Positions 24,631 to 33,223 of a stretch of 64,000 nt of DNA are shown here, one piece after another. The stretch is from Afipia carboxidovorans OM5 (lineage in GTDB: Bacteria > Pseudomonadota > Alphaproteobacteria > Rhizobiales > Xanthobacteraceae). The notes beneath the pieces were generated by a model. It searched no databases and had not been told where the DNA came from. It was given only the letters and a program-made list of their open reading frames with translations. The stretch lies in NCBI RefSeq assembly GCF_000218565.1, contig NC_015684.1, forward strand, positions 1,302,001 through 1,366,000. The letters run 5' to 3'. The stretch's first letter is position 1. Each line of letters opens with the position of its first letter. The position numbers and the translations under genes were made by a program.

Positions 24631-26086
24631 CTCCGCACCGCCGCGCATTGCCGCGTTGAGCGTTCTTCCCGCGTTTTTCGATCTTACGGGAAAGCGAGCC
24701 GTCGTGGCCGGCGGCAGTGAGGCTGCCGCTTGGAAAGCGGAACTTCTAGCCGCGGCCGGCGCTCAGGTCGATGTCTATACAGCTTCCGAGCGCTTGTCAG
24801 AGAGCATGGTGGTGCTGCATGAGCGCGAGCCCCGCGTGAAACTCCACCGCCACGTCTGGGATGCGGATTGCCTTGCGGGCGCCGTGATGGCGCTGGCCGA
24901 TGTGGAGGATGAATCGGAGGCGATAGCTTTTGCAGCGGCCGCCCGCAAAACAGGTGCGGCCTGGAATGTCATCGACAGACCGGCCCATTGCCAGTTTCAG
25001 TTCGGCTCTATTGTCAACCGCTCACCATTGGTGGTTGGCATCTCGACGTCGGGCGCGGCCCCTGTCCTCAGCCAGGCGGTACGCCGCCGCATTGAGACAC
25101 TGCTACCATGCTCGCTTGCTGACTGGGCCGCGCTTGCGCGACAGTTGCGCGATGTTGTCGCTGAGCGCCTGTTGCCAGGTGAGGCGCGACGTCATTTCTG
25201 GGAGCGGTTCGTCGATCGCGCCTTTGCTGGTGCGCCCAGCGGTGATGCTCTGGAACAGCTTCGCAGCGATATTCGTGAGGTAGCTGAACAGAAACGGCAG
25301 GGCTATGTCACCTTCGTTGGTGCCGGGCCCGGTGATCCTGAACTGCTCACGTTGAAGGCTGTCCGCGCGCTTCAGGCGGCCGACGTGATCCTGTTCGATG
25401 ATCTCGTGTCAGATGAGGTGCTGGAACTGGCGCGGCGCGAAGCGAAGCGCATCCTCGTTGGAAAGCGCGCCGGGCGGCCGAGCTGCAAGCAGCATGAGAT
25501 CAACGAGATGATGATCGCGCTCGCAAAGGCCGGTCGACGGGTCGTACGTCTGAAGTCCGGTGATCCTATGATCTTCGGACGTTTGGGTGAGGAAATTGCG
25601 GCCCTTGAAAATGAAGGCATTGGGCACGATGTCGTGCCCGGCATCACTGCGGGGCTTGCGATGGCTGCACGGCTCGGCGTGTCGCTGACCCACCGCGACT
25701 GCGTGAGGTCCGTGCGGTTCGTGACTGGCCACTCGCAGCATGGTGGCTTGCCGCAAGATGTGGATTGGGCTGCTGTTGCCGATCCCTCTGCCACGACGAT
25801 CTTCTATATGGGCGCGCGTACGGCCGCCCGGATTTCCGCGGAGCTTATTCAGCGGGGGATGTCTGCTCGCACGCCCGCTGTCGTTGGTGTGAACATCGGC
25901 CGCCCCGGTGAAGCGATACATTCGACGGACCTGGCTGGGCTGCCGGACTGCTGCACTATCATACGGGATGGGCAGCCTGCTTTGATCGGCATCGGACGTG
26001 TATTCGCGCAAAGGCTTGAGGCTGAAGGGGTGCGACCGTCAGCCAGAAATCGTGTGGTTTCTTCCTCAGGTATGCTCCGGAATTGA
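24602..26086 (+). CDS. cysG: Siroheme synthase (fused Met8-like and uroporphyrinogen methyltransferase)
   Basis: A 494-residue fusion that makes siroheme, the cofactor of NirB. The N-terminal part (about 1-210) is a precorrin-2 dehydrogenase/ferrochelatase with a slightly altered nucleotide-binding loop (VVAGGSEAAAWKAELL instead of the usual GGG-x-VA form) and NVIDRPAHCQF. The C-terminal SUMT domain (about 230-470) has VGAGPGDPELLTL, RLKSGDPMIFGR and VVPGITAG. The start at ATG 24602 lies inside the 3' end of nasA in another frame, indicating translational coupling. It closes the nitrate assimilation operon. Confidence 0.93.
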   Translation: MKLVSRPPSDSAPPRIAALSVLPAFFDLTGKRAVVAGGSEAAAWKAELLAAAGAQVDVYTASERLSESMVVLHEREPRVKLHRHVWDADCLAGAVMALADVEDESEAIAFAAAARKTGAAWNVIDRPAHCQFQFGSIVNRSPLVVGISTSGAAPVLSQAVRRRIETLLPCSLADWAALARQLRDVVAERLLPGEARRHFWERFVDRAFAGAPSGDALEQLRSDIREVAEQKRQGYVTFVGAGPGDPELLTLKAVRALQAADVILFDDLVSDEVLELARREAKRILVGKRAGRPSCKQHEINEMMIALAKAGRRVVRLKSGDPMIFGRLGEEIAALENEGIGHDVVPGITAGLAMAARLGVSLTHRDCVRSVRFVTGHSQHGGLPQDVDWAAVADPSATTIFYMGARTAARISAELIQRGMSARTPAVVGVNIGRPGEAIHSTDLAGLPDCCTIIRDGQPALIGIGRVFAQRLEAEGVRPSARNRVVSSSGMLRN

Positions 26087-26164
26087 GATGCCTCCGCCTT
26101 CATGACATCCTTGCCGGCCAGTGCAGTCGGCTTGGATAATCACGACCCAAGAGCGGAGAAATCG

Positions 26165-26617
26165 ATGATGTATGAGCACATACTCGTATCGAGCGATGGC
26201 TCGGATCTCGCGCAAGCGGGCGTCGATCATGGGTTAAGGCTGGCAAAAATACATGGCAGCAAGGTCACCGCCGTGACGGTGACCGAACCGCTCGGTGGAC
26301 AATTTGCCTTCGCCTCCGATCTGTGGTCGCCAAGCGAGGGCGAAATCGCAGCCTACGACAAAAATCAGGCTGCAATAGCGAAGCGTATCCTGGAGCGGAT
26401 CCGGCAAGATGCTGAAGCGACTGGCGTCCCGATCGAGACCATCCACGTTCCGTGGCGCACACCTGCGAATGCGCTGGTGGAAATCGCGGAGCAGTGTGGC
26501 TGCAGTCTCATTGTGATGTCGTCTCATGGTCGTACTGGTCTCAGTCGAGCCATGCTCGGAAGCCAGACCACGCAAGTTGTCTCGACTTCGAAGGTACCGG
26601 TGTTGGTCGTTCGCTGA
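26165..26617 (+). CDS. Universal stress protein, UspA family
   Basis: A 150-residue single-domain Usp. It begins YEHILVSSDGSDLAQAGVD and ends with IVMSSHGRTGLSRAMLGS followed by VPVLVVR, which form the ATP-binding G-2X-G-9X-G(S/T) signature. The ATG pair at 26165/26168 follows GGAGAA. It lies after cysG and converges on the Mla operon, so it is probably transcribed separately or at the tail of the nas operon. Such proteins support survival under energy or oxygen stress; the specific role here is unknown. Confidence 0.9.
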   Translation: MMYEHILVSSDGSDLAQAGVDHGLRLAKIHGSKVTAVTVTEPLGGQFAFASDLWSPSEGEIAAYDKNQAAIAKRILERIRQDAEATGVPIETIHVPWRTPANALVEIAEQCGCSLIVMSSHGRTGLSRAMLGSQTTQVVSTSKVPVLVVR

Positions 26618-26658
26618 CGGCCAATCTCGTGCTCCAAAGTTGGACGGACCGGCCGATC

Positions 26659-27774
26659 TCATTTGAGTTTGTCGGCAGCCCAGGTGACGATCTGTTTGGC
26701 TGTGTCGGTGAAGGCACGATCGATAGCCGACACGGCGGTTTTTGCATCAAGGTGTGCGACTGGCTGGTTCGACCGGAAAATGCGGGAGGCGACGATCTGC
26801 CCGGATTTAGCAACGAGCTTCACCGAGAGGGAAATTTCGGCAGTCGGGCTACCGGAAGTGTCGACGCCAAAGCGACGGATTTCGCTCAGCAGCGTCGCAT
26901 CGGTTTGCACTCCATCGGTCGGGCGAACCGGCGCTTTCTCTTCGCTGTAATTTTCAAAGCTTTCGAGCAGCCGGGCTTGAACGAGCTTGGGTATGCTGTC
27001 GGCCCACTGCGCCTGAGCGATCGACGCATCAAGGGCGTCCCCCTCCGGTGTCACGATCAGGCGTTGCGTATCGAGTGCGAGGATTACGGTTGGCTCGGGA
27101 ATCGCAAGCTGGAGCGTGAGAGGTGTCCGGGTAGCCGCGTAGGTCTGAACGGCACTTAGATCGTAGACGTGCTTCTGCGCCTGCGGTTCGCCTCCACCGG
27201 TCATTCTTTCCAATCCTGCGAGGATACCGTCGAGGCGTCCCGTATTGCGGGCGAGCCCTTCGGCAAATGTGCTCAGATTGGCGATGGTGTCATGGAGAGG
27301 TTGCGAATTATCGCTGAGAACGGAATCGATTTTCCTAAGCGCTTCACGAGCCGCCTGCGTCATACTTTGGCCCGCGCCGGGTGATGCCACCAGCACGCCG
27401 ATCGGAGTTGTCGCAAGCGTATCCTTGTTGCCTTCGAGTGCGATCACAGGGACGCCTGTCAGCCCCTGAAACTCCAGCCCAACCTTGGTGTCAGCGCGGA
27501 CAGGCGTATCGGTGAGCACGCTGACGGATGCATTCACGCGGCGCGGGCTTTGAGGATCGAGCGCGAGGCGTGTCACCTCGCCGACGCGGATGCCGTTGAA
27601 CAGCACGCCGGCACCGACGAGCAATCCTGGCACCGGCTCGTCGAATTGCACCTGATAGATGCTGCGCGCGCCAAGGCCACCGGCATTGTTCAGCCAATAG
27701 ACGAAGCCGAACACGGCTGCCGCGATCGAGAGGACAAAGAGACCGACAATGATGTAGGGCGCGCGCGTCTCCAT
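26659..27774 (-). CDS. MlaD/MCE protein fused to an auxiliary lipoprotein-like (PqiC/DUF330) domain
   Basis: A 371-residue inner-membrane-anchored periplasmic protein of the Mla-type lipid transporter. One membrane helix at about residues 8-30 is followed by an MCE domain (YQVQFDEPVPGLLVGAGVLF and VGLEFQGLTGVPVIAL) and a helical linker. The C-terminal 170 residues, from DLSAVQTY onward, resemble the separate auxiliary lipoprotein PqiC/ABC-type transport lipoprotein, but there is no lipobox because the domain is fused. The ATG at 27774 has TTGAGGA upstream. It is the last gene of the permease-ATPase-MCE operon. Confidence 0.88.
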   Translation of the reverse strand: METRAPYIIVGLFVLSIAAAVFGFVYWLNNAGGLGARSIYQVQFDEPVPGLLVGAGVLFNGIRVGEVTRLALDPQSPRRVNASVSVLTDTPVRADTKVGLEFQGLTGVPVIALEGNKDTLATTPIGVLVASPGAGQSMTQAAREALRKIDSVLSDNSQPLHDTIANLSTFAEGLARNTGRLDGILAGLERMTGGGEPQAQKHVYDLSAVQTYAATRTPLTLQLAIPEPTVILALDTQRLIVTPEGDALDASIAQAQWADSIPKLVQARLLESFENYSEEKAPVRPTDGVQTDATLLSEIRRFGVDTSGSPTAEISLSVKLVAKSGQIVASRIFRSNQPVAHLDAKTAVSAIDRAFTDTAKQIVTWAADKLK

Positions 27775-27782
27775 CGGAATCC

Positions 27783-28568
27783 TCAATTTTTACGGGGTTG
27801 GAGCATTTCCGAGCGAGCGCCGTGGAAATATGCGCGCACCCAGGGGTGGGTTGCTTCAAGAAGTGTGTCCATCGTGCCGATTGAAACGATCTTGCCGTCA
27901 GCCAAGGCGGCAATCCTGTCGCAGACGGTATGGAGGCTGGCCAGGTCGTGCGTCACCATGAACACGGTGAAGGTGAGTGTTTTCTGCAAGGTCTTGATCA
28001 GCGCATCGAAGTCGCCGGCCGAGATCGGATCGAGTCCAGAGGTCGGTTCATCGAGAAACACAATTGCAGGATCGAGGGCCAGAGCGCGCGCGAGTGCGGC
28101 GCGCTTTGTCATGCCGCCTGAGAGCTGCGAGGGGTATCTGTCGCCGTCAGTCGCCTTCAGGCCGACCATCTCGAGTTTCGCATTGGCCACCTCGTCCATC
28201 AGCTCCTGCGACATGGAGAGGTGTTCGCGCATGGGCACCTGAATGTTCTGCCGCACGGTCAAAGATGAGAACAGCGCACCTTGTTGAAACAGAATACCCC
28301 AGCGCGCGGCCGACTCCTGCGTCTGCCTGTCGTCGGCGCCGTGAATTTGCGATCCCATCACATCGACGGTGCCGCTTTGCTTCGGGATCAATCCGATGAT
28401 GGTGCGCATCAGCACCGACTTGCCCCCGCCGGATGCTCCTACGAGGCCGAGAATTTCGCCACGCCGGACATCGAGCGAGAGGTGATCGAGGACCGTATGC
28501 TTGCCGAATGCGACGACGAGATCGCGGACGCGGATGGCAATGTCAGGCTGTAACTCGTTCATGGTCAC
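27783..28568 (-). CDS. mlaF: Mla-type ABC transporter ATP-binding protein
   Basis: A 261-residue ATPase with Walker A GASGGGKSV, signature QLSGGMTKR, Walker B IVFLDEPTSGLDP and H-loop FMVTHD. The LSGGM and GGGKS variants are typical of the MlaF/Ttg2A group, which moves phospholipids between outer and inner membranes. Two starts are possible, GTG at 28568 (overlapping the permease stop) and ATG at 28562. It lies between the MlaE-like permease and the MCE protein. Confidence 0.93.
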   Translation of the reverse strand: MTMNELQPDIAIRVRDLVVAFGKHTVLDHLSLDVRRGEILGLVGASGGGKSVLMRTIIGLIPKQSGTVDVMGSQIHGADDRQTQESAARWGILFQQGALFSSLTVRQNIQVPMREHLSMSQELMDEVANAKLEMVGLKATDGDRYPSQLSGGMTKRAALARALALDPAIVFLDEPTSGLDPISAGDFDALIKTLQKTLTFTVFMVTHDLASLHTVCDRIAALADGKIVSIGTMDTLLEATHPWVRAYFHGARSEMLQPRKN

Positions 28569-29698
28569 ATCCCGATCGATGCAAAGAAGACCGCGAACAG
28601 TCCGTCGAGAACGATGACGAGAAAGATCGATTTAACGACTGATGTCGTCGTCTGTCGCCCGAGCGATTCAGCGCTTCCTTTGACGCGCAATCCTTCGCTG
28701 CTGGCGACGATGCCGATGACGAGTGCCATGAACGGCGCCTTGATGAGGCCAACCTCAAAGTGGGTGACTGACACGGCTTCGTGAAGGCGGGCGATGAAGG
28801 TTGCCGGCATCATATCGCCGTAGAGCCATGAGATCAGACCGCCGCCGTAAAGCGCTGCGATCGATCCGATAAATGTCAGGATCGGCAGCGCAATGATGAG
28901 GGCGATGACGCGCGGCAGGATCAGCACTTCGAGCGGATCGAGGCCCATCGTCGTGAGGGCATCGATCTCCTCACGCATCTTCATGGAGCCGAGCTCTGCG
29001 GTGTACGCACTGCCTGACCGGCCGGCGACCATGATGGCAACGATCAGAACGCCGATTTCGCGCAAGACCAGAATGCCGACCATGTCGACGACATAGGCGT
29101 CGGCACCAAATTTCCGGAAATGGAAGATGCCCTGCTGGGCGATGATGGCTCCGATCAGAAAAGTGATCAGCACGATGATAGGGACGGCTTGCCATCCGAC
29201 TTTGTGCAATTGATAGATCGTGGATGTCAGGCGCAAACGCCTGGGATGAAGAATAACCCTTGCGAGAACGGTGCCGAGCCGACCCAGCATGTCGATAAAG
29301 ATCAACAGTTCCTGCAGTGAGGAAACCGTCGACTGGCCGATCTGGTAGAGCTTGAGGAGAAGAGGATTCTGCTTTTCGTAGACCGGAGGATTGAGGTTGG
29401 CGGATCGCAGCTCCTCGATCAGCCCCGCGAAGCGCTCGCTGATCCCCACCGTCTTAATTTCCGAGCCCGCCTGGCGTGCGTGACGGATCATGCGCTCGAG
29501 AAGCCAGGCCCCAATGGTGTCGATCTCGTTCACGGCTGACATGTCGAGCTGCAGTGCCCGTGCTCCAGACGCGGTGCGTGTTGCGGCTTCGACCGCAGGC
29601 TCAAGCGCTGATACCTGAGATGCTGTCCAGGATCCGGCAGCGTACATCTGCGCGCGACCGTCAATCAGATCGGTCGTCAATTTCGGCGCGACACTCAT
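28565..29698 (-). CDS. mlaE: MlaE-type permease with N-terminal STAS-like domain
   Basis: A 377-residue inner-membrane permease. The first ~100 residues form a STAS-like domain (LQLDMSAVNEIDTIGAWLLE), which in the E. coli system is the separate protein MlaB; here it is fused. The remaining part has about five helices with the family segments IGAIIAQQGIFHFRKFGAD and RSGSAYTAELGSMKMREEID. The ATG at 29698 follows GGGAGG. It heads the three-gene operon, and a TTGA-N6-TCAA box is centred 64 bases upstream of its start codon. Confidence 0.93.
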   Translation of the reverse strand: MSVAPKLTTDLIDGRAQMYAAGSWTASQVSALEPAVEAATRTASGARALQLDMSAVNEIDTIGAWLLERMIRHARQAGSEIKTVGISERFAGLIEELRSANLNPPVYEKQNPLLLKLYQIGQSTVSSLQELLIFIDMLGRLGTVLARVILHPRRLRLTSTIYQLHKVGWQAVPIIVLITFLIGAIIAQQGIFHFRKFGADAYVVDMVGILVLREIGVLIVAIMVAGRSGSAYTAELGSMKMREEIDALTTMGLDPLEVLILPRVIALIIALPILTFIGSIAALYGGGLISWLYGDMMPATFIARLHEAVSVTHFEVGLIKAPFMALVIGIVASSEGLRVKGSAESLGRQTTTSVVKSIFLVIVLDGLFAVFFASIGM

Positions 29699-29755
29699 GC
29701 TTTGCCTCCCAACCAATCTTCGACGCTTAGTAAGCGGATTAGTGTGTGAGCAGTG

Positions 29756-29769
29756 TTGATGTGTCTCAA
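29756..29769. promoter_or_regulatory. FNR/FixK-type box (mlaE side)
   Basis: TTGATGTGTCTCAA is a perfect TTGA-N6-TCAA dyad in the gap between mlaE and the divergent 131-residue gene. Its centre would be at -41.5 for a transcript starting near 29721, about 23 bases before the mlaE start. Confidence 0.6.
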
Positions 29770-29790
29770 GGGAGCGGCAGCGATGGAACC

Positions 29791-29804
29791 TTGAGGCAAG
29801 TCAA
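29791..29804. promoter_or_regulatory. FNR/FixK-type box (hypothetical gene side)
   Basis: TTGAGGCAAGTCAA is a second perfect dyad, 35 bases from the first. A class II site at -41.5 would start a transcript near 29839, about 28 bases before the ATG at 29867. Confidence 0.65.
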
Positions 29805-29866
29805 CAGCGGCAGCTTTGCTAAAGCTAGGCTTTCTGGGCTTGTCTTCATTAGTTCATGGAGGTCCC

Positions 29867-30262
29867 ATGCCGAAGCTGGAGCCGATATTGAACACCAGCC
29901 TGCCGCCAGCGTTCCGTAGCGTTCGCCTGATCCTTGCGCGGGAGCCGGACCATCCGGCCGGCGACGAGGAGGTCGGCTATGTCCTCGTCATGCCGCTGAC
30001 GCCGGATGGACATATCGATCACGAGCTATGGCGCGATCACAAAGATGCTTGCCGCGTCATCCGCTTGCGGCGAGACGAGCCCGAGATCCATGGTCATCTG
30101 GTCCGTCGTCCAGGAGGAACCTGGGCATTCCGCTATGAGACGTCGCCTGATGAGGCGGGGTATCATTTTGAAGACGAGCGTTTTGTCGAAGGGGAATATG
30201 TCTCGATTACGGAGGATGAGGAGGCACGCCCCTTCCGGGTGATGCGAGTAGAGCGCCTCTAG
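29867..30262 (+). CDS. Conserved-looking hypothetical protein, 131 residues
   Basis: A soluble acidic protein without signal peptide, membrane helix or recognised domain. It begins MPKLEPILNTSLPPAFRSVR and is rich in aspartate, glutamate, histidine and arginine, with several short beta-like segments (VGYVLVMPL, TWAFRYET, EYVSI). The ATG at 29867 follows TGGAGG. It is preceded by an FNR/FixK-type box and followed by a strong bidirectional terminator shared with hsp20, so it belongs to the same oxygen-responsive island. No function can be given. Confidence 0.75.
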   Translation: MPKLEPILNTSLPPAFRSVRLILAREPDHPAGDEEVGYVLVMPLTPDGHIDHELWRDHKDACRVIRLRRDEPEIHGHLVRRPGGTWAFRYETSPDEAGYHFEDERFVEGEYVSITEDEEARPFRVMRVERL

Positions 30263-30280
30263 CGCGGTTAGGCGCCAACC

Positions 30281-30318
30281 AAAAAAGAGCGGCATAGTTG
30301 TCTATGCCGCTTTTCTTT
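30281..30318. terminator. Bidirectional intrinsic terminator
   Basis: GCGGCATAG and CTATGCCGC form a nine-pair stem with a TTGT loop. TTTTCTTT follows on the plus strand and an A-run precedes, so it can stop both the hypothetical gene (plus) and hsp20 (minus). Confidence 0.85.
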
Positions 30319-30328
30319 CATCCATCAT

Positions 30329-30802
30329 TTACGCCGCCGTCTTGACCTCGATCTTTTTCATTTGCGAGGGCGCAGGTTTTGGCACCGTCACCTTCAGAAT
30401 GCCTTTGGCGATCGTGGCCTTGATGGTGTCAAGGTTCACGCCTGGCGGCAGTTCGACCGTGCGAAGGAACGAGCCGTAGCTACGCTCCACGAGGTGATAG
30501 TCTTTCTCTTTTTCCTCGCGCTCATTCTTCTTCTCGCCGCGAATGGTGAGAAGATTGTCGGCCACGTTGATCTGAACATCCTTCTCCTCGAGACCGGGGA
30601 GTTCAGCCGTGATTTCGATTTCCTTCTCGGTTTCGGCGACATCCATGTTGGGGACAACAGGGTTTTGCGAGAATGGCGCGAAGTTGCGCGTAAAGCCGTC
30701 GAACAGACGGTCGATCTCATGTTGCAGCAGGGAGAACGGGTTCGACTCCTTGCGGGCAACGACACGATCTTGAGCTACGGGAATGACTGATTTCACTGTC
30801 AT
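30329..30802 (-). CDS. Small heat shock protein, Hsp20 family
   Basis: A 157-residue ATP-independent chaperone that holds unfolded proteins. The alpha-crystallin domain spans about residues 45-140 and includes NPVVPNMDVAETEKEIEI, ELPGLEEKDVQI and a C-terminal GILKVTVPKP segment (the G-x-L strand motif). The ATG at 30802 follows GGAGG; upstream in-frame starts are less likely. It is divergent from an alcohol dehydrogenase, and one perfect FNR/FixK-type box lies midway between them. Confidence 0.94.
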   Translation of the reverse strand: MTVKSVIPVAQDRVVARKESNPFSLLQHEIDRLFDGFTRNFAPFSQNPVVPNMDVAETEKEIEITAELPGLEEKDVQINVADNLLTIRGEKKNEREEKEKDYHLVERSYGSFLRTVELPPGVNLDTIKATIAKGILKVTVPKPAPSQMKKIEVKTAA

Positions 30803-30864
30803 GATAGCCTCCATGTCGGAGCACATGCTCCGCAGCTATTTTTGCCGGACCGATCATTTTTGTG

Positions 30865-30878
30865 TTGAGCGGAGTCAA
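30865..30878. promoter_or_regulatory. FNR/FixK-type box shared by hsp20 and adh
   Basis: TTGAGCGGAGTCAA lies between the divergent genes. From its centre, -41.5 geometry gives transcript starts near 30830 (minus) and 30913 (plus), 28 and 16 bases before the respective start codons, so one site could serve both genes. Confidence 0.65.
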
Positions 30879-30928
30879 AGATCGGTGGGCAGATAATTTT
30901 ATCGGGCTCTTGGGCAAAGAGGTGGCAA

Positions 30929-31912
30929 ATGCGCGCGATGGTTCTGAGCGGACCGGGAGCGGAACTCAAGATGGCCGATCTGCCGGATCCTGTTCCACAG
31001 CCCGGCCAGGTGCGCGTGCGGGTCGGTGCCTGTGGCGTCTGCCGAACCGATCTTCACGTCATGGACGGCGAGTTGCCGCATATCAAATATCCGATCATTC
31101 CCGGACATGAGATTGTCGGGCGCGTGGACGCGATCGGACCTGGCGTCTCCAACCATTGTCTTGGCGAGCGGGTCGGTGTTCCCTGGCTTGGTCACACCTG
31201 CGGGGAGTGTTTTTACTGCAGGAGCGAGATGGAAAATCTTTGCGATGATCCTCTGTTCACCGGCTATACGCGGGATGGCGGATTTGCGACGCACACGGTT
31301 GTCGACGCAGATTTCGCGTTTCCGTTGGAAGAGGAGGGACCTGACGAGGCGGTTGCCCCGTTGCTTTGCGCCGGCCTGATCGGCTGGCGCTCGCTGGTCA
31401 TGGCCGGTGATGCAAAGCGTCTTGGAATATATGGTTTTGGGGCAGCCGGCCATATCGTGGCGCAAGTGGCGAAGTGGCAAGGCCGGTCGATTTATGCCTT
31501 TACCCGCGGCGATGATGCTGCAGCGCAAGCCTTTGCGAGAGAGTTGGGCGCGGTATGGGCCGGTTCCTCCGACGCGTTGCCGCCGGAGCCTCTCGATGCC
31601 GCGATCCTGTATGCGCCTGTCGGCTCTCTTGTTCCTGCGGCGCTGCGCGCGGTGCGGAAAGGCGGCCGTGTCGTGTGCGCCGGCATTCACATGAGCGATA
31701 TCCCATCCTTTCCGTACAGCTTGTTATGGGAAGAACGACAGATCGTCTCGGTCGCAAACCTGACCCGTCGCGACGGGATCGAGTTTCTCAGAATCGTGCC
31801 CCAAGCCAAGGTCCAGACGCATACCACGGTCTTCCAACTTGGGCGCGCCAACGAGGCGCTTGCCATGTTGCGACAAGGAAGTCTGGTCGGGGCGGCCGTC
31901 CTCAAGCCTTGA
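30929..31912 (+). CDS. Zinc-dependent alcohol dehydrogenase (AdhA-like MDR)
   Basis: A 327-residue NAD(P)-dependent dehydrogenase. The catalytic zinc site is Cys38 and His60-Glu61 (GVCRTD, PGHEIVG); the structural zinc ligands are Cys91, Cys94, Cys97 and Cys105. The Rossmann loop is atypical: GIYGFGAAGH instead of G-x-G-x-x-G. The protein is shorter than usual (about 340) and resembles the propanol-preferring/AdhA group that often accompanies Hsp20, CBS and phosphoketolase genes. It likely disposes of reductant by reducing acetaldehyde or similar under low oxygen, which is inferred from context and the shared promoter box. Confidence 0.92.
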   Translation: MRAMVLSGPGAELKMADLPDPVPQPGQVRVRVGACGVCRTDLHVMDGELPHIKYPIIPGHEIVGRVDAIGPGVSNHCLGERVGVPWLGHTCGECFYCRSEMENLCDDPLFTGYTRDGGFATHTVVDADFAFPLEEEGPDEAVAPLLCAGLIGWRSLVMAGDAKRLGIYGFGAAGHIVAQVAKWQGRSIYAFTRGDDAAAQAFARELGAVWAGSSDALPPEPLDAAILYAPVGSLVPAALRAVRKGGRVVCAGIHMSDIPSFPYSLLWEERQIVSVANLTRRDGIEFLRIVPQAKVQTHTTVFQLGRANEALAMLRQGSLVGAAVLKP

Positions 31913-32007
31913 TGCGATAGGATGACGCACTCACCCGCCGCCAGATAATTATATCGTATGATAGGTAGCGATTTAGGAGAGTTCCGCTAAACAGGCGACA
32001 ATTCGGG

Positions 32008-32021
32008 TTGATCGGTATCAA
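32008..32021. promoter_or_regulatory. FNR/FixK-type box upstream of the CBS-BON gene
   Basis: TTGATCGGTATCAA matches the extended FixK/FNR consensus TTGAT-N4-ATCAA at every fixed position. At -41.5 it predicts a transcript start near 32056, 16 bases before the ATG. Confidence 0.75.
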
Positions 32022-32071
32022 AAGCACTAGCCCCGACGGGTGTATTCCTTCGCCAGTTGAAGGAGAGAGCC

Positions 32072-32800
32072 ATGCGCGCCCATCAGATCATGACCCGGAA
32101 TCCGGTCTCCGTTACTGAAGATACCACCTTGAGAGAGGCGGCCCTGCTGATGCTGCAGAATCACATCAGCGGGCTCCCTGTCGTTGACAAATTTGGCAAG
32201 CTCGTCGGCGTTATCTCCGAAGGAGATTTCGTGCGCAGGGTGGAGATTGGCACTCAAACGAAACGGGCTCGGTGGCTGGCGTTCTTCATAGGTCCCGGCC
32301 GGGCCGCGACCGAGTTCGTCCATGAGCGAGGCCGCAAGGTCGGAGTGGTCATGAACCCTCAGCCAGTGACCATAACCGAGGATACCAATCTGGAAGACAT
32401 CGTGCGCCTCATGGAGAAGCACAACATCAAGCGGCTGCCTGTGGTGAAGGATATGCAGCTTCTGGGAATGGTGACGCGGACGGACCTGTTGCGCACCGTC
32501 GCCAGCCTGGATCGTGAGGTTCCCGATCCCACGGCCGATGATGATCATCTACAGCAGCGCATTATCCGTGCGATCGAATCGAACGATTGGCGGCCGATCA
32601 GTTTCAATATTCGCGTTCGCGGGGGCGTCGTTCATATCGATGGCATCATTACCGATGAGCGGTCGCGGCAGGCCAGCATCGTCGCGGCCGAGAATGTGCA
32701 AGGCGTGAAGCGAGTCCATGATCATCTTTGCTGGATTGATCCGATGTCCGGCCTGAGCCTGCTGTCTCCGGAAGACGAACGCCGGGAATCCCGCAGCTAG
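32072..32800 (+). CDS. CBS domain pair with C-terminal BON domain
   Basis: A 242-residue cytoplasmic protein. Two CBS domains (about residues 5-60 and 90-150) read MTRNPVSVTEDTTLREAALL and MNPQPVTITEDTNLEDIVRL. A BON domain (about 170-225) follows, with IRVRGGVVHIDGIITDE and VQGVKRVHDHL. Such proteins are common in bacterial stress and low-oxygen regulons and probably sense adenine nucleotides; the BON domain suggests binding to membranes or protein partners. The ATG at 32072 follows AAGGAGAG. A perfect extended FixK/FNR box precedes it. Confidence 0.92.
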   Translation: MRAHQIMTRNPVSVTEDTTLREAALLMLQNHISGLPVVDKFGKLVGVISEGDFVRRVEIGTQTKRARWLAFFIGPGRAATEFVHERGRKVGVVMNPQPVTITEDTNLEDIVRLMEKHNIKRLPVVKDMQLLGMVTRTDLLRTVASLDREVPDPTADDDHLQQRIIRAIESNDWRPISFNIRVRGGVVHIDGIITDERSRQASIVAAENVQGVKRVHDHLCWIDPMSGLSLLSPEDERRESRS

Positions 32801-32902
32801 TTGGGGCGCCGTGACTTGGATTGTCGCACGTGTTGAAGGCTCGTGGGAGCGGAGCGGGAAGGGCGCTATCTCATCCCGCTACTGCAATGGCAATTTCCAG
32901 CC

Positions 32903-33223
32903 TTAATTGCTCAGCACGCTATCGTGCGCTTGGCGCCTTGATGCGCGATAGGAAAACGGCGCCTTCTTGATGCGGGCCAGATTCGTAAGGCGCCGCGGCT
33001 TTGTACTGCACGAAATCTCGTCTTTTGCGTAGCAAAGCCGTTCAATCTCGTCGTACGTGTAGGTGAACCCGCCGCTTTTGATGCGCGTTCTTTTCTGCTC
33101 GCGGGGCGAGAGCTTTTGAAACTCAAACGCGGCGGCTGCGACTGTTGGGTATTTTATAACGGTCTTTCCCTGGATGAGATCGGCAGGCTGTTTCTCGTCG
33201 ACGAGGATTTTGTCGAGGTGCAT
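32903..33223 (-). CDS. Hypothetical basic protein, 106 residues
   Basis: A small, lysine- and arginine-rich soluble protein beginning MHLDKILVDEKQPADLIQ. It has no recognised domain; the segment KSGGFTYTYDEIERLCYAK suggests a compact fold. I chose the ATG at 33223 because GGAGAAGG stands just upstream; longer starts lack such a site. It is encoded opposite to the CBS-BON and phosphoketolase genes between which it lies. Whether it is expressed cannot be judged from sequence. Confidence 0.6.
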   Translation of the reverse strand: MHLDKILVDEKQPADLIQGKTVIKYPTVAAAAFEFQKLSPREQKRTRIKSGGFTYTYDEIERLCYAKDEISCSTKPRRLTNLARIKKAPFSYRASRRQAHDSVLSN

